The notes under the pieces were generated by a model. That model was not told the origin of the DNA, ran no database searches, and was given only the letters and a program-made list of their open reading frames with translations. Below, one piece after another: positions 16,716 through 26,673 of a DNA stretch of 64,000 nt (position 1 is the first letter of the stretch; every line of letters begins with the position of its first letter). The translations under genes and the position numbers were made by a program. Origin of the DNA: Fragilaria crotonensis (lineage: Eukaryota; Bacillariophyta; Fragilariophyceae; Fragilariales; Fragilariaceae); assembly GCA_022925895.1 (NCBI GenBank), contig JAKSYS010000247.1, positions 1-64,000 on the forward strand. The letters are read 5' to 3'.

Positions 16716-17678
16716 ATGGACAAAGTGATCTTCTTTGACTCTCTTTCATTCTTGACCAAGTTTGCGACCGAATTTTGGCCTCCAAAAGTCACAGCCTTTT
16801 CCGTCAATGATGTCTTGTGTGATCCGGGGTTCAACCTTTCAGTCGAGGTTGACAAGGGCCCCATTTTACTGAAGAGTGACAATAAGGACCCTGCCATGTT
16901 CGCTTGTGCATTGATTGTATTGGAACCTCTTCTTGGGTCTCCATCGTCTGCATCCACCAGTCTATCCCAAGGGACACCCAAATCAACAAGTAAACGCATC
17001 ACCAATCAAGACATGCGGCAAGAAGAGTCCCCTAACAAGCAACAGCTTATCTTGCGATTGGATCAAACTCAGACCTATCGCGTGGGAAGTCGAATTTTGG
17101 ATATAAGCTTACAGAAGGGAAATCGATCACTGCCGGCGTCGATAGTGATCCAGTTTGAGGAATGTTCATTTCGATTCTTTTCAATTGACACCCAGACCGA
17201 CCGCCTACAAGGTGCTTGCCACAAGCTCCAAAAGCTACCCGGCATCTCTTATTCAATAGAAAATGTTGATCCGATGTCACAATCGGATGCCATCGAGTCA
17301 ACGAAACGGAAATTGCGAGATTTGGAGAAAGGTCGACAAGATCTGTTCGATATAATCCTCTACCAGAAACTTCCAACGTCACCCACCAAAATCTGCCGGC
17401 AGTTGGATACAGCTGCCCTCTCAATATCCTACGCATCCACTTACGAGTTGGAGCTTGCTGTCGCATCTCAACGTCAACTTATAGAATCGACTCAGATGGA
17501 TCTCGAGGATCTTTTGACAGCCTACTTTCCCCGTGCCAAACAACGACGATCCGAGAACGACTCCAGACACCAGCCACCAATGGAGGAAAGCATTCAAATA
17601 GCTCACGCGTTGCAGCAAAAGCAATATTCGTACATGGAACAAGCATACGAGCTTGCATTTTTGCCAATTAGGGGTTGA
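16716..17678 (+). CDS. Hypothetical protein, 320 residues
   Basis: A single uninterrupted frame beginning MDKVIFFDSLSFLTKF. I do not recognise a family. The first 75 residues look like a beta-rich fold, residues 80-105 are serine- and threonine-rich and probably disordered, and residues 110-160 again alternate in a beta pattern. A predicted helical part runs from about residue 185 to the end (I-E-S-T-K-R-K-L-R-D-L-E-K, then Y-E-L-E-L-A-V-A-S-Q-R-Q-L). There is no signal peptide or membrane segment. Coding status is supported by length, even composition and the lack of a comparable frame on the other strand. Confidence 0.6.
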   Translation: MDKVIFFDSLSFLTKFATEFWPPKVTAFSVNDVLCDPGFNLSVEVDKGPILLKSDNKDPAMFACALIVLEPLLGSPSSASTSLSQGTPKSTSKRITNQDMRQEESPNKQQLILRLDQTQTYRVGSRILDISLQKGNRSLPASIVIQFEECSFRFFSIDTQTDRLQGACHKLQKLPGISYSIENVDPMSQSDAIESTKRKLRDLEKGRQDLFDIILYQKLPTSPTKICRQLDTAALSISYASTYELELAVASQRQLIESTQMDLEDLLTAYFPRAKQRRSENDSRHQPPMEESIQIAHALQQKQYSYMEQAYELAFLPIRG

Positions 17679-18466
17679 CCATCAATTGTGTCCAGCGGTA
17701 AACTGACACAACAAAAGATGATCGATCCCAGAAGCCATCCGTTGGCTGCTGCACATCTGGTCTAGTGATTTCCAAAGCACCCGCTTAGCATGCTGCGCAT
17801 TGGCTCATGAATGGAAATAACAACTTGAGTAGAAGTTGATTACCAATTTCTGAATAAAGCTCTAAGTTTCCTACGTCGTAGATCTTTCAGTTCCATCAGA
17901 TCATTTCTGGTCAACTGTTTTATTCCGAGTTCACTGGCATTGTTCTTCGTGCTATATATATGCAATGGACGAAAGACCCATGTCTCCTTCACTCCACGTA
18001 AGAGCTTTAGTCTTGTTTGATGGAATCTTGGTTTGTCGGCCTCTTTCGTTGTGCTTTTCAAGATTAATTTGATGCTCTTTTCCCTAGTGTCACGCTGGTT
18101 TCGATTCGGAGTTCCCATCCATCGCGAATCTGACATTCCGATCCTGGCATAACGCGTAACTTTACTGTAGCTGGAAGTACTGGTGTACTGGATGTTCCAG
18201 TAAGATGCCATCCTCAACATCAGTGCATACAGTCATACAGTACCTTGTAGGTGTAGAAAAGCAGCGTCAGAGGTCAGAGCTCACAATGTTCTGCATCCAA
18301 GATCACAACACACAACACACACACGCGCCAACCGCCAACAGCCAACAGCAATACTCAGTGCGTTTGCTGAGAAGTCAGTTGAACGCCATTTCCTCCCGTC
18401 ACATAGATCCCTCACTTTCCATTTCACGAGCAAGCAACGCTTGCACGTTGCCGTCGATCAAGCACC
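17679..18466. other. Spacer
   Basis: No convincing gene. A minus-strand frame at 17840-18220 has low-quality composition and no domain. The right half contains CA-rich simple sequence around 18305-18350, with two neighbouring copies of the 7-base unit CCAACAG, just upstream of the next start. Confidence 0.45.
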
Positions 18467-19624
18467 ATGCCTCCTTCAATCCCAGTTATGCTTCGCCGTT
18501 CAATGACGATTAACACGCTCGTTCCACCTCGCACAGTGTGGGACATTGCGACGAGTGCCGTGGCTGGGGCAGTATCCCTAGTGACGGATCAGGAACACCG
18601 GGATGCGTACGTGTCAATGAAAGAAAAGGGTATCATTCGCGATGACGTGTTTTGGCATGGTGGATCCAATGGCATGTTTTCGATGGCTCTGGTTCTGGCG
18701 TTGTATCAAGAATTAGATAATCCTATCTTGAAAAAGTACGGTTTCAAAGCTGATGAATTCCTTGAAGGAGTCAAGCCTGCCCTGGAACATTTTCACGATG
18801 TGGAAAGTCGACTTGAAAACAAGTTGTTCCAACTCATGAAACCAAAACCAGCTCCAGCACCTGATGACAACGACACTACCGAGACTGAGGAAGACGACGC
18901 CACTGTGCTGCAAGGTAGCAAGGCAGTTGACGCCGAGTCTGAAACATATGGATTGACCGAAAATGAGCGTAATGCAATGAAGGAAATTGTCCGGCTAGAG
19001 GCGTCTATCAGTCAGATGTTGACCAATGCAACAGTCGACAATGCTTCAAGGACTGACGCGTCGTCAACTCTGAACAATGTCATTAATTGGGATTGGAATG
19101 ACAGCTTGGCCCAAGATTTCAGGCTCATGGTTTCCCCAGATTTCTATAAAGCAAATCAGAAGGGGAAGTCATTTGGTGTCATGTTGAGCAAACTGAAGGG
19201 GATGGAGGTGACTTACGTAGAAGACAGCACAAACGTCGCGAACGTGGCGTTGCTGAGTGCGAGAGTCATGGTGGAGGATAGAGAGGAAACGAAAGAAATT
19301 GATTATGAAAATGTTTCCGATGACGAACTCAATGTTCGTGACGCGGAGGATGGCCATCGAGCGACCGTGGCAGCACAGATTGAAGTTTTGTACGATATTG
19401 AACAACAAAAGAAGGTTCGAACATGGTCCGATGATTTATCGGAAGGAGAAATGAAAGAATCTGACTACGGTGAGCTCACAGAACGTTCGCTTAGAGTTGG
19501 AGTTTTGGAAGGCTACCTGAAGGGATCTGGAGAAGACAAAGTACTCCGCTGGAGACTGGCCAATGTGAGAGAGCCGTGGGAGATGTCTCCCGTTGAAACT
19601 GAATTTGAGTATCAACAAAAATAG
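18467..19624 (+). CDS. Hypothetical protein, possibly mitochondrial, 385 residues
   Basis: The N terminus is rich in arginine, serine and proline with few acidic residues (M-P-P-S-I-P-V-M-L-R-R-S-M), compatible with mitochondrial import. Residues 55-115 form a predicted helical domain (D-D-V-F-W-H-G-G-S-N-G-M-F-S-M). Residues 125-170 are strongly acidic. The last 160 residues alternate in a beta-like pattern (V-A-A-Q-I-E-V-L-Y-D-I-E, then L-R-W-R-L-A-N-V-R-E-P-W-E). That last part is reminiscent of Tim44-like or other NTF2-like domains, but I cannot establish this by eye. It is convergent with the frataxin gene, with 32 bases between stops. Confidence 0.6.
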   Translation: MPPSIPVMLRRSMTINTLVPPRTVWDIATSAVAGAVSLVTDQEHRDAYVSMKEKGIIRDDVFWHGGSNGMFSMALVLALYQELDNPILKKYGFKADEFLEGVKPALEHFHDVESRLENKLFQLMKPKPAPAPDDNDTTETEEDDATVLQGSKAVDAESETYGLTENERNAMKEIVRLEASISQMLTNATVDNASRTDASSTLNNVINWDWNDSLAQDFRLMVSPDFYKANQKGKSFGVMLSKLKGMEVTYVEDSTNVANVALLSARVMVEDREETKEIDYENVSDDELNVRDAEDGHRATVAAQIEVLYDIEQQKKVRTWSDDLSEGEMKESDYGELTERSLRVGVLEGYLKGSGEDKVLRWRLANVREPWEMSPVETEFEYQQK

Positions 19625-19656
19625 CAAGGAATTTCGTTATAACTTGAAAATTCGCC

Positions 19657-20205
19657 TTATAGATTGGGTACTCCATTGCAGTGTCGAATCAGATCCCTGA
19701 CAAACATACCCTCGACCATGTGTCCGTCCAGATCGTTGACCCACTGTCCGGTCGAGGCACACAACACATACGTGAATTGTCCGCTAACTGGGCTCTGCAG
19801 CATGATGGAATGCGAGTCTTCATCAACTTCAAAAGCGTAAACGCCATCGGCAACTGTCAATTTTAGGCTGTTGGCTTCGCGATCCACAATAAACATGTAG
19901 TTGTGCTTCTTCATTGGTTCCAATGATTTCTCAATCCTTTCCAAAAAATCTTGCGCCGCCTCCACAAACTGCTGCATATCGGTAACCTTGACCGGTCGAT
20001 TCACAGCCGTGCGGTCGTCTGATTCACCCCTCCCGTCGTCTGTTTGATGAGGTGTACCTGTCTGTCCCAGGATTCGACGCCTTTGCCTAATACTCAGTAG
20101 TCGGACACCAGATGGAGCGTGCGCAGAAGCAAAGTGGACTCCGTGAGAGGCTCGATTCCAAGACAAACCAAGGGCCCTTGAGGCGATGATACGTGTTCTC
20201 ATCAT
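19657..20205 (-). CDS. Frataxin-like mitochondrial iron-sulfur assembly protein
   Basis: This is a small acidic iron-binding protein that assists iron-sulfur cluster synthesis with the cysteine desulfurase complex in mitochondria. Residues 1-60 are basic and lack order, beginning M-M-R-T-R-I-I-A-S-R-A, which fits a mitochondrial presequence. The frataxin fold follows. Helix 1 is F-V-E-A-A-Q-D-F-L-E-R-I-E, and then come strands L-K-L-T-V-A-D-G-V-Y-A-F-E-V. The signature segment H-S-I-M-L-Q-S-P-V-S-G corresponds to the family's Q-I-W-L-S-S-P-x-S-G. G-Q-W-V and a final helix complete it. The protein is divergent: the usual N-K-Q before the signature is replaced by D-E-D-S. One exon, 182 residues, close to the family length. 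Confidence 0.75.
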   Translation of the reverse strand: MMRTRIIASRALGLSWNRASHGVHFASAHAPSGVRLLSIRQRRRILGQTGTPHQTDDGRGESDDRTAVNRPVKVTDMQQFVEAAQDFLERIEKSLEPMKKHNYMFIVDREANSLKLTVADGVYAFEVDEDSHSIMLQSPVSGQFTYVLCASTGQWVNDLDGHMVEGMFVRDLIRHCNGVPNL

Positions 20206-20695
20206 TGTTGTTGTCTGTTGCTTGAGGCTGTAATTTACAAACAGTTAGCTTCGGAGAGGAGAACCAGCAAGGTAGTCGACGTTCTGTGTTATAATCACAA
20301 CTCACAACAGTAGCAATTCGGAGATTTTCTGCGCCACCGATCAGGGGGTGGGACAGGGATGTGGGATCTTCGAATGAAGAATGGCTGCACGTGGGAAGTG
20401 GGAGTACTGGTACCGTATCCCGTATCACTACAAGTACTGCGTACTGCGTACTGCGTACTGCGTACCATCGTGTTTTACTGATACATTTTTTACCAATACC
20501 GTACTGTTCCATATTTGCGATGGACAGAGCGTTGACAGAATTGATTGGACATCGCATTTGACTCCTCTCTCCCAACAGATTAGATCGAATAGTAGTCTAT
20601 CTGTAGGTCTGGTGTCGCGAGAGCCTTGCACATCACCAAGTGTGCGGACATGAAGGATAGGTCATACTGCGACCGAAAATACTACTGAGATCGCA
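20206..20695. other. Divergent promoter region between frataxin and the next gene
   Basis: No gene. It contains GGAGTACTGGTACCGTATCC and the GTACTGC heptamer array described separately. Genes start outward from both ends, so this 490-base spacer must hold two promoters. Confidence 0.5.
20434..20465. repeat. Heptanucleotide tandem repeat (GTACTGC)4.5
   Basis: Four full copies of GTACTGC plus a partial GTAC, located between two divergently transcribed genes. It is both a heptamer microsatellite and an extreme case of the GTAC-rich spacer sequence. Confidence 0.9.
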
Positions 20696-21970
20696 ATGTC
20701 ATGCTGTGCCATGATCAGACGTACTGTTCGTTCGATTGCAGCACCTCCCAACATTCATAACGACACCAGGCGGATCTTATCGACCGTCACGATGTATGAG
20801 GAAATGTATGCGAGCTCAGAAGATTATACAATACTTGACGTTGGACAATATTTGTCTGATGTCGAGCAAGTACTCCAGCCACGGCCGATCAGGTTGAACG
20901 AGACACTTCGGAAGTGTATGCTTCGAACATTGACAGGTGTTCAAGATATCGATCAACAAGTGAGAGAGCTAAAGGAGCAACTTCAATGGGAAAAAGCAAT
21001 TGGTTTTGCCCAGACTCATCTGTCGCCCTTGGATGATGCAAGATTGCGAAATGCTGAATTCTTTCAATCCGGCACCGATCCGCGCAACCATTTTCGAAAT
21101 CCCGCCAGGTGGTTCAGTTGCATAGCAACAGGAAGAGAGTTTCAGGGAAATTTTCTAGGGATGCTTTGCAATATCGCCCCGGAGTCGATAGCAGAATACA
21201 CAAGGGCTATCCAGGATATTGACGAGAAGCAATTGCAGGTGATGTGGATTGAAGGTAGTGACATTGGCCACAAACAAGCCGCAATCAGCTGCGTTGAGTT
21301 GGATTTTCCAAAGCAATGGTCTGCTTCGGACGGAGTGGCGCTAGGTAGGCAGTCCGAGTCGCGCCTGCTTGCATTTCTAAATCAACAAATGATATGCGAC
21401 ACCCAGCGAATAATCCTGGAGAACATTCGCGTAAAACCTCGCGCCGCGAAAGGGCATAAGGATTCAGGATTTTTTGTGTGCGAAGCCGTCAGCCTACTAG
21501 GCATGACTTCTGAGTTTGACTGCATGGTTATTGAACGGGATGGAGAATGGATCCGTATCCACGAAGTCTGGGAAGCGAAGGCTACGCTTCAACCTTCGTC
21601 CATATTTGATGCATCAGTCAAGAAATTTTCTGCTCTCACTGCCATTCTCGAGGATGACACAGCCAGATTCATTTTGGATGACGAACAACTGCGCTTGCAC
21701 AAGGAAATCCCTCTCTTTGGACTGTTTGGCAGCTCAATACATTCTCCACTTTCTGCCGCGCGTCGATTAAACTCAATTTGTTGTCAAAGATTGCTGTCAC
21801 AGGACGTGAATGCCGTTCTGGAAGCATTGGAGACGGGGCATGTCATGGTTACCGAGGACGAGCTGCTGAAGGGGATGCAATCCTTTCGTGTAGTTTTGGA
21901 TCGGGTCAAGCCAGTGATCGCTGTGCCACGTCCTCTCAATGACACTGAGGGGATTAGCTTGTCGACGTAA
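20696..21970 (+). CDS. Hypothetical protein with PD-(D/E)XK nuclease-like motif
   Basis: A single frame of 424 residues. The start M-S-C-C-A-M-I-R-R-T-V-R-S is basic and could be an organelle presequence. No family is recognised overall. From about residue 270 there is S-E-F-D-C-M-V-I, then a short turn, then I-H-E-V-W-E-A-K-A-T-L. A strand carrying an aspartate, followed about 17 residues later by E-x-K on a strand, is the layout of the PD-(D/E)XK nuclease core (D about 275, E-A-K about 292-294). The following helix contains a lysine and the expected alanine- and serine-rich face. This is a motif-level suggestion; catalytic activity is not established. Confidence 0.6.
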   Translation: MSCCAMIRRTVRSIAAPPNIHNDTRRILSTVTMYEEMYASSEDYTILDVGQYLSDVEQVLQPRPIRLNETLRKCMLRTLTGVQDIDQQVRELKEQLQWEKAIGFAQTHLSPLDDARLRNAEFFQSGTDPRNHFRNPARWFSCIATGREFQGNFLGMLCNIAPESIAEYTRAIQDIDEKQLQVMWIEGSDIGHKQAAISCVELDFPKQWSASDGVALGRQSESRLLAFLNQQMICDTQRIILENIRVKPRAAKGHKDSGFFVCEAVSLLGMTSEFDCMVIERDGEWIRIHEVWEAKATLQPSSIFDASVKKFSALTAILEDDTARFILDDEQLRLHKEIPLFGLFGSSIHSPLSAARRLNSICCQRLLSQDVNAVLEALETGHVMVTEDELLKGMQSFRVVLDRVKPVIAVPRPLNDTEGISLST

Positions 21971-22736
21971 TTCCAAGGATGCGCGCGATCGTAGAATTTG
22001 ATTATGAAATGTGCTCTCTTTGGTCGAGCTGCGCGTGCTCTAACATAACGTTTCAATCTCTACAAGGTGGTGGATATCCTACTATATTACCTAGCGGTGG
22101 GTCCAGTAGATGAGGTATGCGCTTGGAACCGCATCCAATTACCTTGCATCTTTCATTGGCTTGTCTTAACTCGTAGTGAGTCATGCATGTATCATGATAA
22201 TGAATCACTCTATGATAGAGTTTTCATGATTTATGATTCATTATTCTTTCAAGAACTGTACTCCGCACGTACGATAGATAGTACGGTATACGGTATCATG
22301 ACACGCACCTCGCACAGTCGAGAAATGCATACTGCAAGCGACAGCATGTACACTTGTACTTTTACCTGGTACCCAATTGCCGAGAAGCTTCTGATAGTTC
22401 GTCCGTTCATCCTCTACTGTTGTACTGCGAGTACGTGTACTTCGTAGTTGGCCTACCGGTACAGGTAGTTGGCATATGACATATGACGTATGTTCACTCG
22501 AAAGCTCTTCCGATGTGTACAGTGTACTGTAACAATGTGTACTACAAGTATCATACCTGTCGTCGTATGCGGAAACTGAGAACTGATGAGAAGAGCTGAG
22601 AAGAGAGAACTCTACAGTGTGAGGAATCTCCATCGATTGTGTCCGAAGTCCATGTCAAGTCCTGTCGAACCGTAATCCTTCGTCGTACAAGATTAACAGG
22701 AGGACTACCAGTACCCGTATTCATTATTGGACAGCT
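21971..22736. other. Spacer with imperfect inverted repeat
   Basis: No gene. Around 22195-22245 the words AATGAATCA and TGATTCATT form an inverted repeat around a CTCTATGATAGAG core. Further right, 22255-22560 is rich in GTAC/GTACTG words like other spacers. Confidence 0.45.
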
Positions 22737-24242
22737 ATGGAGTGGCCAATCAAGAACGATGATGGCAGTTTTAAGACAACTCCCACTGCTATTGAAATTT
22801 GGATGGAATCCATGAAGGGAGTTGTATCCCCTGAGGCGGAGGAGTGGAGATCGCAGATAAAGAAGGTCAAGAATTGGCGGAATGAATACATCGATGTTGT
22901 TGAGAGGCAATGTGCCATTATGCTCAAGAGCCATCCTGATGTCGCCATTCAAATGGCTAAAGATGGATTGGAGGCGCTCAATTCCGCCATGTTGTTTCGA
23001 ATCGATGACAACACCACCGTTTCCGCCAAGGAGGCCTTTGAGAGAAGCGACATCGTTCAGCTCGAAACAGCCACGGTCACAACGTCCAAGCCCGAAGTTG
23101 CATACCAGATTCCTATCTGCTCACCGAAAGGAACTTGGTTGTCGGGAGACAAAGCCACGACTCAGCTCGTTGCGTGGAGCGATTACGGATGCATGGAAGA
23201 GAGTGCGTCTCATCACGCGTCGGCAGTTTGCAAGCTTGAGGATACCTCGACGCTGATAAAGGAGAAGGTTTTTGTCTTACTGGGCATTACTTCAGAGATG
23301 GGTTGCGCGAAGCCTATTCTACAGATTCCTGGTGCTCAAGTTTTGGGAGTCGCCAGAAAGGGGGAGAGACTCGATGCATTCGTTAATTGGTATAAGGAAC
23401 ACGGAGCGGGCATGACTACACTTCAATATCCCAAGGAAGGTGCAGACATGCTACTCCAGGGACCTGAGATTGCCAAGTGGATCGTGGACACAGTACCACG
23501 AGGTAAGGAAGTTATCATGTGTCAACTGGCATACATGGATGGCGAAGCACATGTCCGGATAAGTGTTGCCATGGACTTGATCTGCCAATATGTTATCACG
23601 CACTCTCCGAATAAGGTTTCACTTAGCTACCTAACATCTCCAGCAACCGCGCACTCCATTACGCCTGATGCGGCAGAGGACGCCAAAAGGAGGCTGGATG
23701 AGCGTCCGACTTGGCATTCTCTTACTTACATGATGAGTATGGGATCCTGGTTGAAGTCTAATAATTCGTGGGAAAAGGATGGTCTGTTGAATGGGCTCTC
23801 GCACCTTCAAGGTCCGAACTATGCTCTGGCGAAAACTAGTCAACAATGGCGATGCATGGTTGAATATTGGAATGCCAACAGAACTGTCTCTTGCCCACAC
23901 GCGCCGCCAACCAGAACAGAAAGCATGGTTCGATACGCGACCATTTCAGCTGCCTTGGAGGGAATGCAAGTGTTTGAGCCTCAGGTTAGCTTCTCCGTTG
24001 AGTCCGCATCAAGTCTTTTGACTGCAGTTATGTTGTACCATATCTGCTACGACGACTCCGCGGCGAATCCCAAGAACATGTCACTGATCGAACACCCCAT
24101 GCACATTTTCTGGGATGGCTCAGTTCACGGAGGATCCTGGCGTTGCCCATACGATAGTGGCAGCACCGGAACGCTTTCTTTTATCTTTGGAAAAACAATG
24201 GGAGGCCCATACGTCCCGGAGAACTCGGTGGCGGATGAGTAG
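22737..24242 (+). CDS. Hypothetical protein with Rossmann-like segment, 501 residues
   Basis: One exon, complete frame from M-E-W-P-I-K-N-D-D-G to V-A-D-E. The middle (residues about 178-205) reads V-F-V-L-L-G-I-T-S-E-M-G followed by P-G-A-Q-V-L-G-V-A-R-K-G. This looks like the first strand, glycine-rich loop and second strand of a nucleotide-binding Rossmann fold. The loop is G-x-x-S-E-M-G rather than the classical G-x-G-x-x-G. The N-terminal 110 residues are helical and charged. The C-terminal third has conserved-looking aromatic and histidine residues but no domain I know. There is no leader peptide. Function is unknown; an NAD(P)-dependent role is only a possibility. Confidence 0.6.
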   Translation: MEWPIKNDDGSFKTTPTAIEIWMESMKGVVSPEAEEWRSQIKKVKNWRNEYIDVVERQCAIMLKSHPDVAIQMAKDGLEALNSAMLFRIDDNTTVSAKEAFERSDIVQLETATVTTSKPEVAYQIPICSPKGTWLSGDKATTQLVAWSDYGCMEESASHHASAVCKLEDTSTLIKEKVFVLLGITSEMGCAKPILQIPGAQVLGVARKGERLDAFVNWYKEHGAGMTTLQYPKEGADMLLQGPEIAKWIVDTVPRGKEVIMCQLAYMDGEAHVRISVAMDLICQYVITHSPNKVSLSYLTSPATAHSITPDAAEDAKRRLDERPTWHSLTYMMSMGSWLKSNNSWEKDGLLNGLSHLQGPNYALAKTSQQWRCMVEYWNANRTVSCPHAPPTRTESMVRYATISAALEGMQVFEPQVSFSVESASSLLTAVMLYHICYDDSAANPKNMSLIEHPMHIFWDGSVHGGSWRCPYDSGSTGTLSFIFGKTMGGPYVPENSVADE

Positions 24243-24599
24243 CCTTAGAATAAGCATGTACGATCATACTTTAAAGCATTTCATGTCGCAAGTTTTTGAT
24301 TTATCCAGGGTCTGGAAGGTCTTGCTTCAGACTACCAATTCTAAAAAATCGCATGGATGTGGCATACGGCGTACCACAACCGCCTAGATGTTGTTTTACT
24401 TGAGGCATCGATGCGGCATATGGCATATGTATACGACGACATGGAAAACCTCGAGGGTCGAGGGTCGAGGGGCAGGTATAAACAGTAGGCCAATACTGGT
24501 ACATGGTACTACCGGTAGTACATGTATGTCATCGCAGTTGCGAAAAAAGTAAAAAAGCATTTTCTAAATGGTTGTGAAGTCGGCAAAAGAGAATGCTAA
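24243..24599. other. Spacer
   Basis: No gene is seen. At about 24452-24475 there are three near-copies of the 7-base unit CGAGGGT, and GTAC words follow at 24500-24525. Confidence 0.45.
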
Positions 24600-24670
24600 T
24601 GCACCAACAGGGAATCGAACCCCGGGCAAACGCTTGGAAGGCGTTTATGTTACCACTACACCATTGGTGC
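24600..24670 (-). tRNA. tRNA-Gly (anticodon TCC)
   Basis: The minus strand folds as a 71-base tRNA. The acceptor stem is GCACCAA paired with TTGGTGC, and the D arm is GTGTAGTGGTAAC. The anticodon stem AACGC/GCGTT encloses the loop CTTCCAA with anticodon TCC. The T arm contains GGTTCGATTCC, and the discriminator base is A. The B box GGTTCGATTCC is canonical for RNA polymerase III. No intron and no encoded CCA. Confidence 0.95.
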
Positions 24671-25192
24671 TCTTCCAGAGCCGGTTGTGGACTGTGTAAC
24701 CAACAACATTATTAAATACTGCAAAAATTTAATCTATCTACTATGCAAACAGGTCCAGGAACAGAATCACGACGCATTATTATCGATGGTCAATGGGCAA
24801 CCAACACCATTTATCATCTTAATTACTGCAAAACCACATCTCGAGCTATAGTGCAGGAACAGAACTGCGCATGACGCATTGTTATCGATTGGTTGTATGT
24901 GCTATCATTTATCAACAGAGGACACACAGTCGTCTTCTCAGTAAGCTTATCGAGCAGGTTCTCCACTACAGTACTCCGAGTACCTGGTACGGCTCGCTAC
25001 CACGTACAATGGCCTGGTTACATACGCCTCGCACATTCTTCGATCATGACATGTGCAGTCAACCTTCCGCCTGCATCATCCTCGCAGAATCCTAACTCCG
25101 AAATATATTACACCAAAGACAGGTCAAGATAGATAATTGAAGGAAGGCACCATTATTCTAGTGATTGACTTAAACATGGTGACCCGAATCCA
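24671..25192. other. Spacer
   Basis: No gene is seen. An imperfect direct repeat of about 30 bases occurs (CAGGTCCAGGAACAGAATCACGACGCATTATTATCGAT near 24750 and a related CAGGAACAGAACTGCGCATGACGCATTGTTATCGAT near 24855). Possible tRNA-proximal duplication. Confidence 0.45.
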
Positions 25193-26218
25193 TCAGAATG
25201 ATTTAATCCACTTGACTGGACTGCCACGCTCTTCGCCGTTGTCGTTCGATTTCTTCGGCAAGGACTCCTTTCTTTGCTTCAGTTTTCCCTTACGTCTCTG
25301 TGCATCCAAATCCTTGACAGGCACTTCCAAGGCCATCCCAGGAGGGATGGTGTTGAGGTCGTAATCTCCGTACGAAATGCGAATAAGCCTCGTGACATTA
25401 AGTCCAAGATGATTCAAGATCTTACGAATCTGACGATTCTTTCCTTCAACACATGTCAAGCGTATCCAATTGTTAGTGGAAGACGCACCGCGATTTGCCT
25501 CAAGTTCTACTACCATCCCCTTGTACCGTGTACCTTCGATCGTCATTCCAGCCCGGATTGCTTTCAGCTTGTAGGGCGTCAGCTCGCCATGGACTCGTAC
25601 TCGATAAACTCTATGAAGTTGATTTGAGGGAATCTCCATCTCTCGTTTATAGCTTCCATCGTTGGTTACCAGAATTAGACCCTCGGTTGACATGTCAAGT
25701 CGGCCAATAGCGTTGAGATGATCCAACTTATTTCCAACACCACCACGTCGAAGTCGATCTAACAGAGACGGTCTTCCCTGCGGATCCTGTTCGGATACAA
25801 TTTCGCCCGGGAGCTTGTGAACTAGCCATACCCGCGTTTTCTTCGTTTCCGTCGCAGTTTCGCTAAAACTTAAAAGCTTTCCAGACAATTTAATTGCCGA
25901 TTTTGAATCCTTGAGTGATAACAGAAAATGTGGACTCGTGATCTGCTCCCCAGCCACAGTCACTTCGCCTGAACGGATCATTCGTTCCGTTTCTCTTCGA
26001 CTGATGGCCATGTTGGTAGAATGCTGGGAAATAAGCTTGGACAGCCGAATCAAGCCTCCACCAGGCGGGTTCGTCGAAAAGGAGGCAAATTGTAACAGCG
26101 AGAAAGGTCTTCGTCCTTGACGTATCAAATGATTTGACAATCTTGTGGGTATTGCATGATTGGAAAACACATGGGGCCGCATGGAGGACGCCGCAAGTTC
26201 TGCAGCTATTGACAACAT
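25193..26218 (-). CDS. RsuA/RluB-family pseudouridine synthase, organellar
   Basis: This enzyme converts uridine to pseudouridine in ribosomal RNA. The N-terminal 60 residues are basic with R-Q-G-R-R-P-F-S, suggesting organelle import. An S4 RNA-binding domain follows (R-L-S-K-L-I-S-Q, S-R-R-E-T-E-R-M-I-R-S-G-E-V-T-V-A-G). The catalytic domain carries G-R-L-D-M-S-T-E-G-L-I-L-V-T-N-D-G, whose aspartate is the catalytic residue of the family, and the closing motif E-G-K-N-R-Q-I-R-K-I. The C terminus is lysine-rich. One exon, 341 residues. An alternative identity within the same family (rRNA small-subunit versus large-subunit target) cannot be decided from sequence alone. Confidence 0.9.
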   Translation of the reverse strand: MLSIAAELAASSMRPHVFSNHAIPTRLSNHLIRQGRRPFSLLQFASFSTNPPGGGLIRLSKLISQHSTNMAISRRETERMIRSGEVTVAGEQITSPHFLLSLKDSKSAIKLSGKLLSFSETATETKKTRVWLVHKLPGEIVSEQDPQGRPSLLDRLRRGGVGNKLDHLNAIGRLDMSTEGLILVTNDGSYKREMEIPSNQLHRVYRVRVHGELTPYKLKAIRAGMTIEGTRYKGMVVELEANRGASSTNNWIRLTCVEGKNRQIRKILNHLGLNVTRLIRISYGDYDLNTIPPGMALEVPVKDLDAQRRKGKLKQRKESLPKKSNDNGEERGSPVKWIKSF

Positions 26219-26476
26219 GTTTGCTGAAGCACTGCGAAATTGCCGCAGTCTGGTAGGGTGTGACTTATGGGTTGAGCTGTAGAGGTGTTGAGCAATTGAG
26301 GAAGCTTCAATTTGACTGCGGACAGCGACGACAGACGGTCAAGTTAGGAAGGCCACAATACATTTCACAGGTCGTTGACGACTCGTCACTGGTAGCGATT
26401 GGCGACTGGTTATGTATCGGTGGGAGTGCCACTGAAACTGCGGTCGCTACCAACCTCCCAACTCCCAACTCCCAAC

Positions 26477-26494
26477 CAGGCCTCATTATTTTCG
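26477..26494 (+). repeat. Left terminal inverted repeat of hAT element 1
   Basis: Eighteen bases, CAGGCCTCATTATTTTCG, exactly complementary to the right end at 29181-29198. Confidence 0.93.
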
Positions 26495-26673
26495 GGGTTT
26501 TTTTTATTTTCCGGAATTTTCCCGAAATTAAGGTCTGAGCAACTCCCGAAAATAACGGTGACGTGGCACTTTTCTCTCGTACAACGCCGTGTTAAAAATG
26601 CTCAAACTTTGACGGTCAAAGGGACGATGATAAAGTCGTCAGATTTTAATTCTGAAGTTGCAAACTAATCACC

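Noticed and set aside
17840-18220. A minus-strand frame of 126 codons
   Set aside because: No domain, poor codon pattern and no conserved neighbour; it lies in spacer DNA.
20434-20465. A CRISPR-like array
   Set aside because: The period is 7 bases without spacers and the DNA is nuclear eukaryotic; it is a heptamer microsatellite.
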